A program made the position numbers and the translations under genes. DNA of 64,000 bases from Corinectria fuckeliana (Eukaryota; Ascomycota; Sordariomycetes; Hypocreales; Nectriaceae), in the NCBI GenBank assembly GCA_019137255.1, contig WPDH01000033.1, forward strand, positions 496,001-560,000, in the 5' to 3' direction. A model generated the notes under the pieces. It ran no database searches and was not told where the DNA came from. It saw nothing but the letters and a program-made list of their open reading frames with translations. This document shows, piece by piece, positions 1 through 10,755 of this stretch (position 1 is its first letter; each line of letters begins with the position of its first letter).

Positions 1-363
1 CAGACCCACCAGCAAATGAGACCCATCCCATCCTCGTTCATCTTTGGTTGTGTGATCCACACTGCCCTGATGCCCAACCGGGTCTTGTGCTCGGGGACAA
101 AAAATCATGGTCTTGAGAAGGATGTGGTTGGATTACGGTGCCCTGTGGCGACCGCCTACCACACCTTGCGATGCTGAATGGATGCCGCAACCTTATCATT
201 TTTTTGAGGGCACTCCATCCTTTTTAGCGGCTTGGAGTAAGTCCACTTTAGATAAGTCGCACACAGACAAGAAGTTTACGCCGTCAAGAGTTTGCACCAT
301 CAAGATCAGGGTCGTCTTCTCACAAATTTGAAAGAGACTCATCTCACGAGAGTCTCTTGGATA
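1..363. other. Upstream intergenic, no gene seen
   Basis: No open frame here shows conserved motifs or plausible exon structure. It probably holds the promoter and 5' leader of the sugar transporter that starts at 364, possibly with the end of a neighbour outside the window. Confidence 0.5.
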
Positions 364-1953
364 ATGGCATTCAAGGTCCCTCTCTACGTGAGAGCGAGTG
401 TCATCACATCATGCGTTGCATTTCTCTTCGGGCATGCTCACCAAGTCTCTCTCCTCGGTGCAAGTTCGCTGACACACCGTTAGGTTCGACACGGGCAGCG
501 TCGGTTCAGTAACGACCATGCCCGCCTTTAAAGCGACGTTTGGCGAATTCTCAGCAACCGTCCATGGACTGATTGTCTCGTCGTCTCTGATCCCAGGCGC
601 CTTGACGGCTCTCCTTGCCGGCGCCCTTGCCCACCGATTCGGCCACACCAGCCTCATTGCCGTGGGTTCCGTCACTTACGGCATAGGAGCTGGAATCGAG
701 TGCGGTTCTCCCGTCCTGGGCGTCTTCGTGCTCGGCCGACTCATCAAGGGTATCGGGGAAGGCCTCTTCATCAGCACCGTCTATGTCCAGGTCTCGGAGA
801 TCTCGCCTTTTCGCGTTCGTGGCATCATGACTGCTTTGCCCCAGTTCCTCATTGTCTCGGGCTTGGCTGCTGGCTATTTTGTCTGTTACGGTACATCGCG
901 CCTCGGGGACTCGACTTCTTCCGTCACATGGCGACTACCACCCGCCATTGCCTCGTTCCTTGGTCTGACTTTATCGACAACCTACTTCATCACGCCACCA
1001 TCGCCACGCTGGCTTCTGTCCAGAGGGAGAACAGACGAGGCTCGCGCTGTTGTAGTTCAGCTAGGACTTGATGAGGCCGAGCAGAAAGAGCTTCTGTCCC
1101 AGTCTCTGCCCCCAGAGGAGGCTTTGGACCCAGACACTACTTTCTGGCAAAGTATTCTGGAAACTTTCAAGGAGTTTGCGCACGCGTTCTCGGCACCCTA
1201 CAGATCCAGAACGGCCTTTGCCTGTTTCATCATGGGCATGCAGCAGTTCAGCGGGATCGACGGCGTGCTGTTCTATGCCCCGCTCCTGTTTACCCAAGCA
1301 GGACTCAGCAGCGAGCAAGCATCGTTCTTGGCTTCCGGCGTCTCGGCGTTGGTCATCATGGGAGCTACTATTCCCGCGACGCTATTGGCGGACCGATGGG
1401 GGCGCCGTACCTCAGGGATCTTGGGGGGGGTTTTGATCACAACTTTGATGCTTGTGATGGGCTCCCTGTACGCGGCCGACCAGGTGCACCCGGACCACGG
1501 AGCAGGAAGATGGATAGTCATCGTTTCCATCTATCTTTTTGCAATCTCTTTCAGCTTCACCTGGGCCATTGGGTTCCGGACGTGGGTAGTGGAGAGCATG
1601 CCGAGGAAAACAAGAAACAGTGCTTCGAGTCTTGCGCAGTGTGCCAACTGGGTAGGTCTACCGCCTTCTTGACCTGGAAGATACGCCGTGCTAACACGCG
1701 TATCTAGTGCGCAAACTACGTCGTGGCCCTAGTCACTCCGGTTCTCCTCTCCAAGTCTAAATTCGGGGCGTATTACCTGTTTGCCTTTTCAAGCCTTGCC
1801 TGCACAGTTTCAGTTTGCTTGTTTATGTTTGAGACTAAGGGTCACAGTCTTGAGGCGATAGAAAAGAGATACACGGAGAGAAAGGAGAGGTCCGTAGGCC
1901 TACAGTCTGAAAAGGGCTGGAGAATCGGACGGCTCGGGGTTGGCTGGAAATAA
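364..1953 (+). CDS. MFS sugar transporter (sugar porter family)
   Basis: This predicted plasma-membrane sugar:proton symporter has 493 residues in three exons: 364-431, 484-1651 and 1708-1953. The start at 364 is chosen because joining exon 1 to 484 restores the near-universal sugar-porter motif FLFGFDTG. That junction uses a GC donor (GC at 432-433) and AG at 482-483, so it is a GC-AG intron. The second intron (1652-1707) is GT-AG and restores NWCANYVVALVTP, matching the usual NW/TP helix-10 region. Other family marks are RVRG after helix 4, PPSPRWLLSRGR before the central loop, QQFSGIDGVLFYAP in helix 7, LADRWGRR in the helix 8-9 loop and the C-terminal FETKGHSLEAIE. Substrate cannot be read from sequence; hexose, disaccharide or polyol are all possible. 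Confidence 0.88.
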
Positions 1954-2359
1954 GACGCCTTACAGCTACAGTGCAGCTTTAGGGCATGACACGGGGATAC
2001 GCCACAGTTTAACAAACACTATTGCATACTAGTAAGCGGAAGGATTCAGGGCAGAGCAAAGCCATTGCAGGGGAGTAGATTGGCGGTTTCGGGGATGATC
2101 GGGGCGGCTCGGGTCCGTGGGGTGATGTGCCCGGAAGTCCTGGTGGAGTCTGCCGGATAGTCTGAGCCGTTCGCGGGCTTCGGTCTCGGAAAAGTGAGAA
2201 ATACCGGTTGACCGAAAGTGGCGCCCAACAAGTCATCCTCTAGCATGGAGGATTGCACTAGAAGTAGGAGTAAGATAAATAACGACTTCAGTGCGTGTGC
2301 CATTCAGTTCAATTCTCATTAATTATTCTAGCATCACCTTGTTTTCCTCAGCTTTCAGC

Positions 2360-3349
2360 ATGTCTTGGGCAATCCAGTTTCGCCAAGCGCGACCAGCACC
2401 TATCATCGCCAGCCTCGCCGCCGGTGGCATTGGACTTGGGATATTGACAAAACTCATCATGGGAAACGCTTCTGCAGAGCCCAACGCCCCAACAAAGGTC
2501 TTCAAAGGCGGCCCAGCGTTCGTGTCTCTCCCTCTTGATAGCTCCGAGTCCGTGAACCACAACACCAAACGCCTCCGGTTCAAGCTACCCCGGAGAGACG
2601 CAGTCAGTGGGCTTTCTCTCACGTGTAAGCATGGGTGTTGTCTGGTAGAGGGTCTAAGGACTAATCTTCTCTAGCCGCCGTGTTGACCATTTCATGGCCC
2701 AAGGGACGCTGGTTTCCTGTACCACGTCCCTACACGCCTATTGGCGCCTCTGGTGAGCTACCGTCTTCAGCACTCAGGAGTAACCGCACTAACACCCCTC
2801 TCAGACGAACCAGGTTTTCTGGACCTACTTGTCAAAAAGTACCCGGATGGTAAAGCCAGCACTCACCTGCACTCTCTAGAACCGGGGCAAACGCTACTCT
2901 TTGCCGCACCTCTGCGATCACACCAGTGGAAGCCCAACAGCCATTCACACATCACGCTAATTGCCGGAGGGGCTGGGATCACTCCCATCTACCAACTTGC
3001 GCAGGGCATCCTCCGCAACCCCGAGGACAAGACGGCCATCACCCTGGTGTTTGGCGTCAACAGCGACGCGGACGTGCTACTCAAGAAGGAGCTCGAGCGG
3101 TTTTCCGAGGACTTCCCCGGTCGCTTCAAGGCCGTTTACGCCGTCAGCCATCCGAGCGAAGGATCGCCCTTCCGGAAAGGTTATGTCACGAAGGAGTTGC
3201 TAGAAGCAGTTGTGCCCTCGCCTACACAAGACACAAAGGTCTTTGTGTGCGGGCCTCCAGCAATGGAGGCATCACTGGTCGGCGACAAGAAATCGGGCGG
3301 CGTATTGGAGCAGCTTGGATACAGACGGGATCAAATCCACCAGTTCTAA
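2360..3349 (+). CDS. NADH-cytochrome b5 reductase
   Basis: The protein transfers electrons from NADH through FAD to cytochrome b5, supporting sterol and fatty-acid reactions at the ER or outer mitochondrial membrane. It has 295 residues in exons 2360-2624, 2675-2752 and 2805-3349, joined by GTAAGC and GTGAGC donors. An N-terminal hydrophobic segment (about residues 12-30) would anchor it. The FAD motif RPYTPIG lies at the end of exon 2, the NADH site GGAGITPIY is in exon 3, and CGPPAMEASL is the C-terminal nucleotide-binding motif. Length and order match the Mcr1/Cbr1 family. It could be either the mitochondrial or the ER paralogue; the short N-terminus with its anchor slightly favours Mcr1. 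Confidence 0.9.
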
Positions 3350-3792
3350 GATGAATTTTGGCGCACCTGTTCAATTTGTACATGATTATGTTCAAGCTTA
3401 GAGCCGAGAAACTGAGACGTCTTAGAAGACCGTTTTTAGTTGGGAAATATCTCCACCAACTTCAAGTTTATTTAGCATTCTTCTTCAGGTTGAATACGTC
3501 CCCTGGTTGCCCCGCCTTGTTTTTAATGAATGTATTCTCAAACACGGAATTATACTCAATGGCTGGCCTAACTCCACACTCACGTGCTTGATTCCATGAT
3601 AGGCTTCACAACCAGATATCCCCAGCAGCTCTAGGATAAGATGAAATGCTAACTGCCGGCCTCACTCTATTAGTTGCAGCTTAGACGAGGCGCAAATATA
3701 TGCTTCTCTCAATCCTCTAGGGTAGATGACGGCGGCTAGTTCCGGCTCCACCTGAATAGTCTGCATTAGCGAGCCTCCTCAGCATCAAACAC

Positions 3793-3921
3793 GCGGGTTT
3801 AGCTCAGTTGGGGTATGTTCACACACAAATCCCTCACTTGAAGCAAATAAACTAACCTTCACTGACAGAGAGCGTCAGACTGAAGATCTGAAGGTCATGT
3901 GTTCGATCCACATAAACCGCA
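3793..3921 (+). tRNA. tRNA-Phe (GAA) split in the D-loop by a 56 bp spliceosomal-type insertion
   Basis: Removing 3813-3868 leaves a 73 nt tRNA: acceptor GCGGGTT, D-stem GCTC/GAGC with loop AGTTGGGA, anticodon stem TCAGA/TCTGA with loop CTGAAGA (anticodon GAA), variable AGGTC, T-stem ATGTG/CACAT with loop TTCGATC, 3' strand AAACCGC and discriminator A. The only mismatch is G5 opposite A68. The A box (TAGCTCAGTTGG) and B box (GTTCGATCC) are intact. The insertion starts GTATGT, holds an ACTAAC branch-like element about 20 nt before its end, and ends TGACAG, so it looks like a spliceosomal intron rather than a tRNA intron, which normally lies at 37/38. Excision would restore a canonical D-arm exactly. 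No anticodon-loop intron is present. Confidence 0.85.
3813..3868 (+). other. Intron-like insertion inside the tRNA-Phe D-loop
   Basis: The 56 bp element begins GTATGT, contains CTAAC (3851-3855) and a second CTGAC (3862-3866), and ends CAG. Its size and signals match the protein-gene introns of this window. It lies between D-loop residues G and A, splitting the sequence between A box and B box, so the internal promoter would still work with wider spacing. Confidence 0.75.
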
Positions 3922-3925
3922 CACC

Positions 3926-3934
3926 TTTCTTTTT
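3926..3934 (+). terminator. Pol III oligo-T terminator of tRNA-Phe
   Basis: A T3-C-T5 stretch begins 5 bases after the discriminator base. This is a normal RNA polymerase III stop signal and suggests that the split tRNA unit is, or was, a Pol III gene. Confidence 0.7.
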
Positions 3935-5246
3935 GTCCGTCTTCATCCTGGGCTCGAGTTATAAGACTAGCTCTTAGACACCATGACAGCCATTCCCGCC
4001 AGGCAGGACGACTTTACCTCTGTTCTCCGTACTGAGCTCAATGGCTTCATTTTTGGTCGTCCAGTCTTCCTTGTGGCAATTTACAATCGGCGTTGGTAAA
4101 TGTGTGGGGACAATAAAAATTTCTCCTAGACCCAGTTCGCTTGCAAGTTGACCCATATCAGATGGAGTTCAACTGGGGCTAGGACTCCAATTCACACAGC
4201 TTTGTCTAACCTGAACTGCGAAACATAGCCAAACTAGAATACACTCGTTTTTATGCTAGTCGACATCTCTGTACGGAGCCCATTTATTGGAGAGGAGCGA
4301 TGGCCTTCAATATGTGACTAAACAGTCGAGTACAATCAACAGATAACAAGGTCTTCAACAAAGGGCTGATGTTGCTAGACACGGCGATGATCTGAGGGTG
4401 AACCCTTCTCTAAACCGTTCCTTTGCTGTCCAGCCCAACTAGAACCACATCTACTCCTAGATGTTGCTGAGATAAGTAGGACGTCGTATACCCGCGATCT
4501 CGACCCCTTCTAGACATTGGAATGGACAGCATCCTCACTCTTGCGAATCCTAGAACTTTTTGTCCAAAGCTCATAGCCTAGATATAGGCTGGTGAAGACG
4601 CGAACCGGCACGTAGGATGTGGTAAATTCTGCAGCATTGAATCTTCCAGTGACGAAGACGATGAAAGAAAAGGCTTACTAGGTACGCAATGAGGACAACA
4701 ATTCACTTAGTCGTACTTTTGTAATGACAAAGCTAGTGAGCCCGCCAAATACCCTCGACCTTGCGCTTGGCAGTTGAGATATGTCAGGAAACCAAGTAAG
4801 GAAGATGATGAAACTGCGACGAACCCCTTCAAGACCCTTGGCGCTTCTCCCCTGAAAGCCTGAGATATATATTTGTTAGTCGACCATGCTGCCGTGAGGG
4901 TTATGAGGTTCAGGATGTAGTTCAAGGCAAGGATTGAGGCGTTCTGTATGCTAAGAGAGGATTTGTCGATGTATTGGACGACCTAAGGAGGCGTGGCTCG
5001 TCCAAGGCGCTAATACTTTAATAATTAAGGACCCTAAAACTCACTGGCTGTGCTGGCTAGAACTTTAACGTTTCGGAGAATTAGAAATGCCTTGAGGAGC
5101 CTAGATCTTGCCGGTATCTGAAACCTAGACGGTCGTGGGTCGGGTAGATGACGACTATCCGGCACGTGATCGGCAACAGACACAATCGATTAGCTAGACC
5201 AAAAAGGAGTCTCCAGATACTGGAACTGTACTTTTCTATCTAATTT
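3935..5246. other. Intergenic, mostly without recognisable genes
   Basis: This AT-richer spacer has many short interrupted frames and frequent CTAG. The only coding-like patch is the membrane-protein fragment listed separately at 4707-4983. I see no RNA gene or repeat beyond the tRNA at its left edge. Confidence 0.5.
4707..4983 (-). pseudogene. Possible fragment of a polytopic membrane protein
   Basis: A minus-strand frame reads from a 3' splice-like CTTAG (about 4984) through VQYIDKSSLSIQNASILALN and two hydrophobic stretches to a stop at 4707. A GTGAGT donor-like site lies about 62 nt further upstream, so this might be the last exon of a gene. Upstream exons cannot be traced and contain stops. 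Small fungal membrane proteins of biosynthetic clusters look similar, but I do not recognise the family. It may be a relic or a chance frame. Confidence 0.25.
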
Positions 5247-7082
5247 CTACACCTCGTTTGAAGGGTACTGAATCTTCTCTAGTGGCACAAACTCCTCCTT
5301 AATTGAGCGGACACTTACGAACCGCTGCAGATGAGCCATCGTACCCGTCTTGTCGTTGGTACCCGAGTCACGGCTGCCTCCAAACGGCTGCTGTGCTACC
5401 ATGGCGCCGGTACACTTTGTGTTCAAGTAGAGCATGCCGGCAGCGTGCTTCAAGATAGTCTGTGCCATTCGCGAGGCGTAAGGGTCGTTTGCGAAGATGC
5501 TGCCGGTCAGGGCATATCGAGAGGTCGTATCAAGGGTCTTCAGCGTCTCCTCAAACTTGTTATCTGGAAACACGTAGATTCCAAGGATGGGCCCAAAGAG
5601 CTCCCGAGACATGATTTCGTGGCGTGGGTTAGAGGTTTGGTAGATGGTCGGGTGGACAAAGTAGCCCTCCTTCTTCGAAGCTTTGCCACCCACAACCAGC
5701 TCCAGCTCAAGGTCATTCTTGGCATCCTCAATCACCTTGTTGAGCTGGTCGAAGGATCTCTCGTGGATGACCGGGGTGATGAAGTTTTCGTAATTCTCCA
5801 CGTTGCCCACCTTTAGCTCCGCGACCTCCCGTTGCAGGTGCTTCTTGAACTCGGGCCAAACCGATTCCGCGACGTAAACCCGCGAGTTGGCAGAACACTT
5901 CTGTCCCTGGTACTCAAAGGCCGCCCGGATGGTGTTGAGGGCAGCACTCTTGACGTCGGCGGATGAATGGACAACTCCCCAGTTCTTACCGCCAGTCTCC
6001 CCGACGACTCGGGGGTACGAGTTGTAGATGCCATCGCCGATGCCGTTTCCGATCTTCTTTTGCACGCCCTTGAAAACTTTGGTGGACCCGATGAAAGACA
6101 ATGCGCCAAACTCGGGGCGCTTCAGGACCGTGTTGGTAACCTCCTCGGCATCGCCAGGGATGAACTGGATCACATCCTTCGGAAGGCCTGCTTCGAGCAG
6201 GATCTGATAAAGGAGCCAGCTGGAGTGTAGTGCCGAATCAGAAGGCTTCCAGATGACCACGTTTCCCAACAGGGCAGCCGGTCCGACAAGAGTGGCTCCG
6301 AGAGCAGTGAAGTTGAACGGCGAGATGGCGTAGACAAATCCCTCCAGAGGCCGGTACTCCATCTTGCTCCACTGCCCTAAGGGCTGAACCTTGGGCTGCT
6401 GCGCAAACAACGACCAAGCCTCCTGGATGTAGTACCGGAAGAAGTCCACCGTCTCAGTGGGAGCTTCAATCTCTGCCTGCCAAATGTTCTTGCCCTGGCC
6501 GAGCATAGTAGCCGCAACGATGTCAGAGCGATACTTGCCAGCAATCAACTCCGAGGCACGCAGGAAAATGGCAGCTCGATCCTCAAAGAGCATAGCTTCC
6601 CAAGCAGGTTTCGCCTTGAGGGCAGCGTCAATGGCGGCATTGACCTGGTCGGGAGTGGCAATGGCATACTCCGCAACAATCTCTTGGTGAGACGACGGGT
6701 TCTCCTGCTTGCGGGTCTGCTCGGTTTTCACCTGGCGACTATTTTAGACAGGAAAATCTCTCAAAATAGGAAGTGACATACTGTTACGCCACTGATTGAA
6801 ATGGGGACGTTGACTGGAAAACTGCCCTTGAGCTTTTGCAACGTCTTTGTCAACTGTGCCCTTTCTGGAGAGCCTTTGGCATAATCGAGCTAGGGTCCAT
6901 CGTCAATATTGGATACAGTAAATGAAACGATATCAAAGGTATCATACCATCTTTTCATTTTCGAACTTTGGAGGCTGCCAGAGGCTCAGACACCGTTGTA
7001 GAGCTGGAGTCGAAATGCTACCCCGGCTTGCAACACGCAAGTCCGCGAGTCGGACTCGTCGAATAAATTGAGACCTCTGCAT
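5247..7082 (-). CDS. PUT2: Delta-1-pyrroline-5-carboxylate dehydrogenase, mitochondrial
   Basis: The enzyme oxidises P5C/glutamate semialdehyde to glutamate with NAD+, the second step of proline catabolism in mitochondria. The 575-residue protein comes from exons 6948-7082, 6782-6889 and 5247-6731; introns are GT-AG of 58 and 50 nt. Exon 1 gives an Arg-rich presequence beginning MQRSQFIRRVRLADLRVASR, typical of matrix import. The mature part starts near LDYAKGSPERAQL, characteristic of ALDH4. Catalytic Glu lies in VVGETGGKN (about residue 328) and catalytic Cys in GQKCSANS (about 357). The C-terminal FGGSRDSGTNDK motif also fits ALDH4. It is divergent from proline dehydrogenase at 7662, so the two steps of the pathway share one promoter region, as in fungal prn clusters. 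Confidence 0.95.
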
Positions 7083-7661
7083 GATGGTAATCGACGAAAC
7101 AGCTGTGTGAAGAGCGTGGGATATTGACTACCGAGTAGATGCTCTTGACTTACGGAGACTCACCGAAGATAAAGAGTGCCTCTTATGGCAGCTAATCAGG
7201 CTCCGGGTCGGAAGCCGGAACCGACAATCGGGACTCCTCTTCCGATCAAGTCGGCAATGCACCCTCCCGCTTTTGGGAAACCGATAGTAGCCTATCCAAA
7301 CTATCATCAACGCCACTCATTTTCCCTGTACGATTGGCCAGTGTCCGCATCTGATTATCACGTAGATCGTCATCCCCGCATAAGCCTGCTCGTGTGATCA
7401 TGCATCATCCCCGCTCGCCGCCCCCATACCTGTCCCCCATACCTGTGCCGTAGATTCCAGCTTAAGCCGAGCAGTGATAACGACGTCGGCAGTTTGTTCC
7501 GCTATTGCTCGCCTATCCGAAGGTTTCTCTTCATGAAGTGAGGGGTTATGCAAGTCGGGATTGGTAGCCAAGATAGCTGAAGTATATCACCGTCGCCGGC
7601 CGCCTTTGGGTGGGAGCGTTGATAACCTCAGCTTTGCACACACAACGTCTCTAAAGACACC
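7083..7661. promoter_or_regulatory. Shared divergent promoter of the two proline-catabolic genes
   Basis: This 579 bp lies between the start codons of P5C dehydrogenase (leftward) and proline dehydrogenase (rightward). It contains CCGG at 7203-7206 and 7215-7218 with an 8 bp spacer in a CGG-rich stretch, the kind of element bound by Zn2Cys6 dimers. It also holds a perfect direct repeat of the 13-mer CCCCCATACCTGT at 7421-7446 and several GATA cores. Co-regulation by proline and nitrogen source is known for fungal prn genes; that these particular sites act here is inference. Confidence 0.5.
7421..7446 (+). repeat. 2 x 13 bp direct repeat in the proline promoter
   Basis: CCCCCATACCTGT occurs twice in tandem, about 215 bp upstream of the proline dehydrogenase start. 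Perfect tandem copies in a promoter may be binding sites, but no known factor is assigned. Confidence 0.7.
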
Positions 7662-9111
7662 ATGCTGTTCCAAAAACCATCATATAAGCCGAAAAGACTG
7701 ATCCCCTTGCTGTCTCATATCCCTGGGCGGCAAGAGGGCACAAGACTGCTTAGCAATGTCTCAATCAAATCCGCTCTCGCTCCCACTCGGGTACCTTCGG
7801 AGGAGACTACAGCGCTCTCCAAACTGCCCGCCAAGGTTCTCCTGCGCTCAGCTCTCTTGACCACAGTCATGTCAAAGAGTTGGCTACTTCGGCCGTCTCT
7901 GGCTATCATGGCTATCCTTACCAAGTCGAACTCTGCCTTCCTGAACGCCGACAAAAACCCCGTTCTAAATAGGGTGCTTCGGTGGGCGATCTACAACCAC
8001 TTCTGTGCAGGCACAGACTCTCGAGAGGTTTTACGAGTTGTTGAAGATGTTAAGAAGCTGGGATACCATGGCGTTATCCTTGGGTACGCCAAAGAGGTTG
8101 TGCTGGATCCAGTTGAGGCACTAGAACACGCCCCGTCCGGCATTGCCAAATACGGACCCAGGCACTACGAGGTTATCGACGAGTGGAAGAGGGGAAACTT
8201 GGAGACCTTGGACATGCTTGGTTCCGGTGACTTCATCGCCCTGAAGTGAGTCATGTTCTATTTTCGTTATTGAGTAAACGAACCATGTTAATGTATTCAG
8301 GCTGACGGGTGCGGGCCCGATTGCCCTCGATGCTATGCAAGCCGGACAGCCAATGCCTGAGTATCTAGACAAGGCCCTGGACGAGATTTGCCACGAGACG
8401 AGTAAGAAGAGATGCCGGGTGTGGCTTGATGCAGAGCAACAGGCTTTGCAGCCCACGCTGGATGAGTGGGCTATCACATTGATGCGGAAACATAACCAGG
8501 GGGGGCGTGCTTTGCTGTACAACACAATTCAAGGTTACCTCAAGGGATCCAGGGTCAATGCCGAGCGTCACATTACACTAGCGGCTCAGGAGGGATGGAC
8601 CGTGGCTGTCAAGCTTGTGCGAGGCGCCTACATCGAAAACGAGATCCGGTCTCTTATTCACGACACGAAGGAGGACACGGATCGTTCTTACGATGCCATT
8701 GCCGACATGTTCATCTCTCGAAGGATGCCAGAAGGGGTCAAAACCCTGAGATTCCCCCACGCCGCACTATTTCTGGCCACCCACAACGCCAAGAGCGCGG
8801 AAAAGGGCCTCCAAACGCACGAGGACAGAGTGCTGGCTGGATTTCCCACGACGGCTCTCGAGTGCGGTCAAATCCTGGGAATGGCTGATGAGCTAAGCTG
8901 CAAGTTACTTCAAGATTACGAGAAGTCTGCGGCAGACCCCAGGATTGGAGATAAATCGCCTCGGGTACTCAAGTGCATTCCTTGGGGCTCTGTTGGGGAG
9001 TGTATGGGATATCTGTACCGTCGAGCCGTGGAGAATCGTGGGGCTGTGGAGAGAACGCAGCATATGGCGGAGGCAATGCGGCAAGAGGTGCGGCGTAGAA
9101 TTCTCGGATAG
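7662..9111 (+). CDS. PUT1: Proline dehydrogenase (proline oxidase), mitochondrial
   Basis: The FAD enzyme oxidises L-proline to P5C at the inner mitochondrial membrane. The 464-residue protein has exons 7662-8245 and 8301-9111, joined by a GTGAGT...TTCAG intron that restores FIALKLTGAGPIAL. The basic N-terminus MLFQKPSYKPKRLIPLL fits mitochondrial import. Barrel motifs are visible: LTGAG, VWLDAEQQ, YNTIQGYLKGS, KLVRGAYIENE, LATHNAKSAE and ECGQILGMADELS. The substrate-binding YLYRRAVENRGAVERT lies near the C-terminus and matches the family YLxRRAxEN signature. It is divergent from P5C dehydrogenase and would pass its product directly to that enzyme. Confidence 0.95.
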
Positions 9112-9657
9112 ACACAGTCGTAGATTGTTCAAGCCTTTTTTATTTCTGAGTTTTAATTAGCAAAGTCGTGGTCTATAATAAGATATTTCTCTGACATAAA
9201 TCCCGCCAAGTCATCGGTGCCTCATAATTACTAACAATATCGACGAGTTCAGCACCGACCTAAGATCAGCTGTTTTGTCAGACCGAGCTGATAGATTTCT
9301 CCACAGGTCTTATATTTCTCATGAACCATATGCAATGGGCGGAGAGGCTTGAGGAAAAAAGAGTCAACAGAAATTCGTAGAGACTTGCCTTTCAGAGACT
9401 TGCCTTTCGAAAATCGTTTGATCTGACCTAGAAGTTGCCATGCATCTAGAGACATATGCTCGGTGTTCTACGGCTAATATAACGTTATAAGGAACATCGA
9501 AACCAAAAAGCAAGGTGTGACTGGACATATGACGCTCAATTAATCAGTTATTTCTGAAGCTCTACCGTCCCGGTGGCCAAGAATGTCACATCGTTCAAGT
9601 TGCAATAAGCAGCTGGGAGAGGAATTGCGTCCGCTTCAAAGAATACTCTAGGAAGCA
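9112..9657. other. 3' intergenic between convergent genes
   Basis: This is AT-rich 3' flank of proline dehydrogenase (rightward) and the flavin-reductase-like gene (leftward). A 15 bp perfect tandem duplication lies at 9379-9408 (unit AGAGACTTGCCTTTC). No coding frame is supported. Confidence 0.6.
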
Positions 9658-10755
9658 TCATCCTTGTCTTGACCTTTCTTCCAACTTGGTAAGAAGCTCG
9701 CTTTTAGGCTGCTTATCCTCCCAACGCATTCGGGGAAGCTCAAAAGTCGAGGTAATTCGCCCATAAGACATGCCACCTAGTTGTGCAATTGGCCGTAGCT
9801 TTTCAATTTCAATGTGACTAAAATCCTCGTTGGCGGCATCCTCTTGCACCCAGAACCGGGTTGCCTTGAGAAGGACTACGGCCGCGCTGCTCATTCCTGG
9901 TGAGTGAGGGGCAAACTCTTTAATGTCCACGACCTTGGCCTCGACGGAGAACACAGACTCCTGGACGCGCGATGGCCTGACGGTTGTCGTGGGCGCCTCG
10001 TGAAGACCGGTGATGTCCCATTCGGACAGCCCGTAGGGTGCGTCGATCGAGGATGCGCTGACAGCCTCGATCATGTTTTCCGAGACGGTGTTGATGACGC
10101 ATTCGCCAGTATCCTTCAGGTTCTGGTAAGTATCCTTTATGGCACCGAGCCGCGATGAGAAGCTGACGATGAACATGGGCGGGTCATGGTCGACGACTTG
10201 GAAGTAGCTGAAGGGCGCGAGGTTCTTGGTTTTGCCGTCCCCGGAGAGCGTGCTGATGAAGCCGATAGGGCGTGGTGCGATGCCGGAAACCAACAGTCTA
10301 TAATTTTGAGGAACTGATCGGTCAGAGGAGTATGGGTCAATTTCTCTGTGAACCTCGGATGCTGACTCCGTGGGCGTGGGCGAGTTGTTGCGGACGCCGT
10401 TGCCGAACGACCAAGTTGGATCGGGTGATTTTGTGACCTCCATCGGAGAATTGGAGTGATCAAAGTCCGGCCGCTTGGCGACTATCTCCTCGAAGTTGTC
10501 GAATGTTTGCACAACCGAGTATGCGCCAGTTGGCTTTGCAGGTTGTGAAGCTGCTGCTGCTGCCGCCGATGAGCTCATTCTTATTGACGAGGGGAAGGCC
10601 CGAGCCGCACGAGATGCTTTCCCGTGAGATAACGTCAATTTCCTAGGATGATTGTTAGCGTTGCTGCATCTTCAGTTTCCTATGCGCCTTTGATATATAA
10701 CTAGGAGCCCGTACCTCAATGTAACAACAGACCGAGAAGAGGCTCGAATGGCCAT
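9658..10755 (-). CDS. Flavin-reductase-like (FMN split-barrel) protein, probably mitochondrial
   Basis: The protein has 341 residues. Exon 1 is 10715-10755 and exon 2 is 9658-10642; the 72 nt intron (GTACGG...CCTAG) has a CTAAC branch point. Joining them gives MAIRASSRSVVTLRKL, an Arg/Ser-rich presequence, so the start at 10755 is preferred over the internal Met. A low-complexity Ser/Ala linker precedes the flavin-reductase-like domain, with VPQNYRLLVSGIAPRPIGFI, NLAPFSYFQVV and PPMFIVSFSSR. This domain binds FMN in the DIM6/NTAB family; the reaction is unknown. It sits between the proline enzymes and a Zn2Cys6 regulator, which suggests, without proof, a role linked to the flavin-dependent proline pathway. 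Confidence 0.85.
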
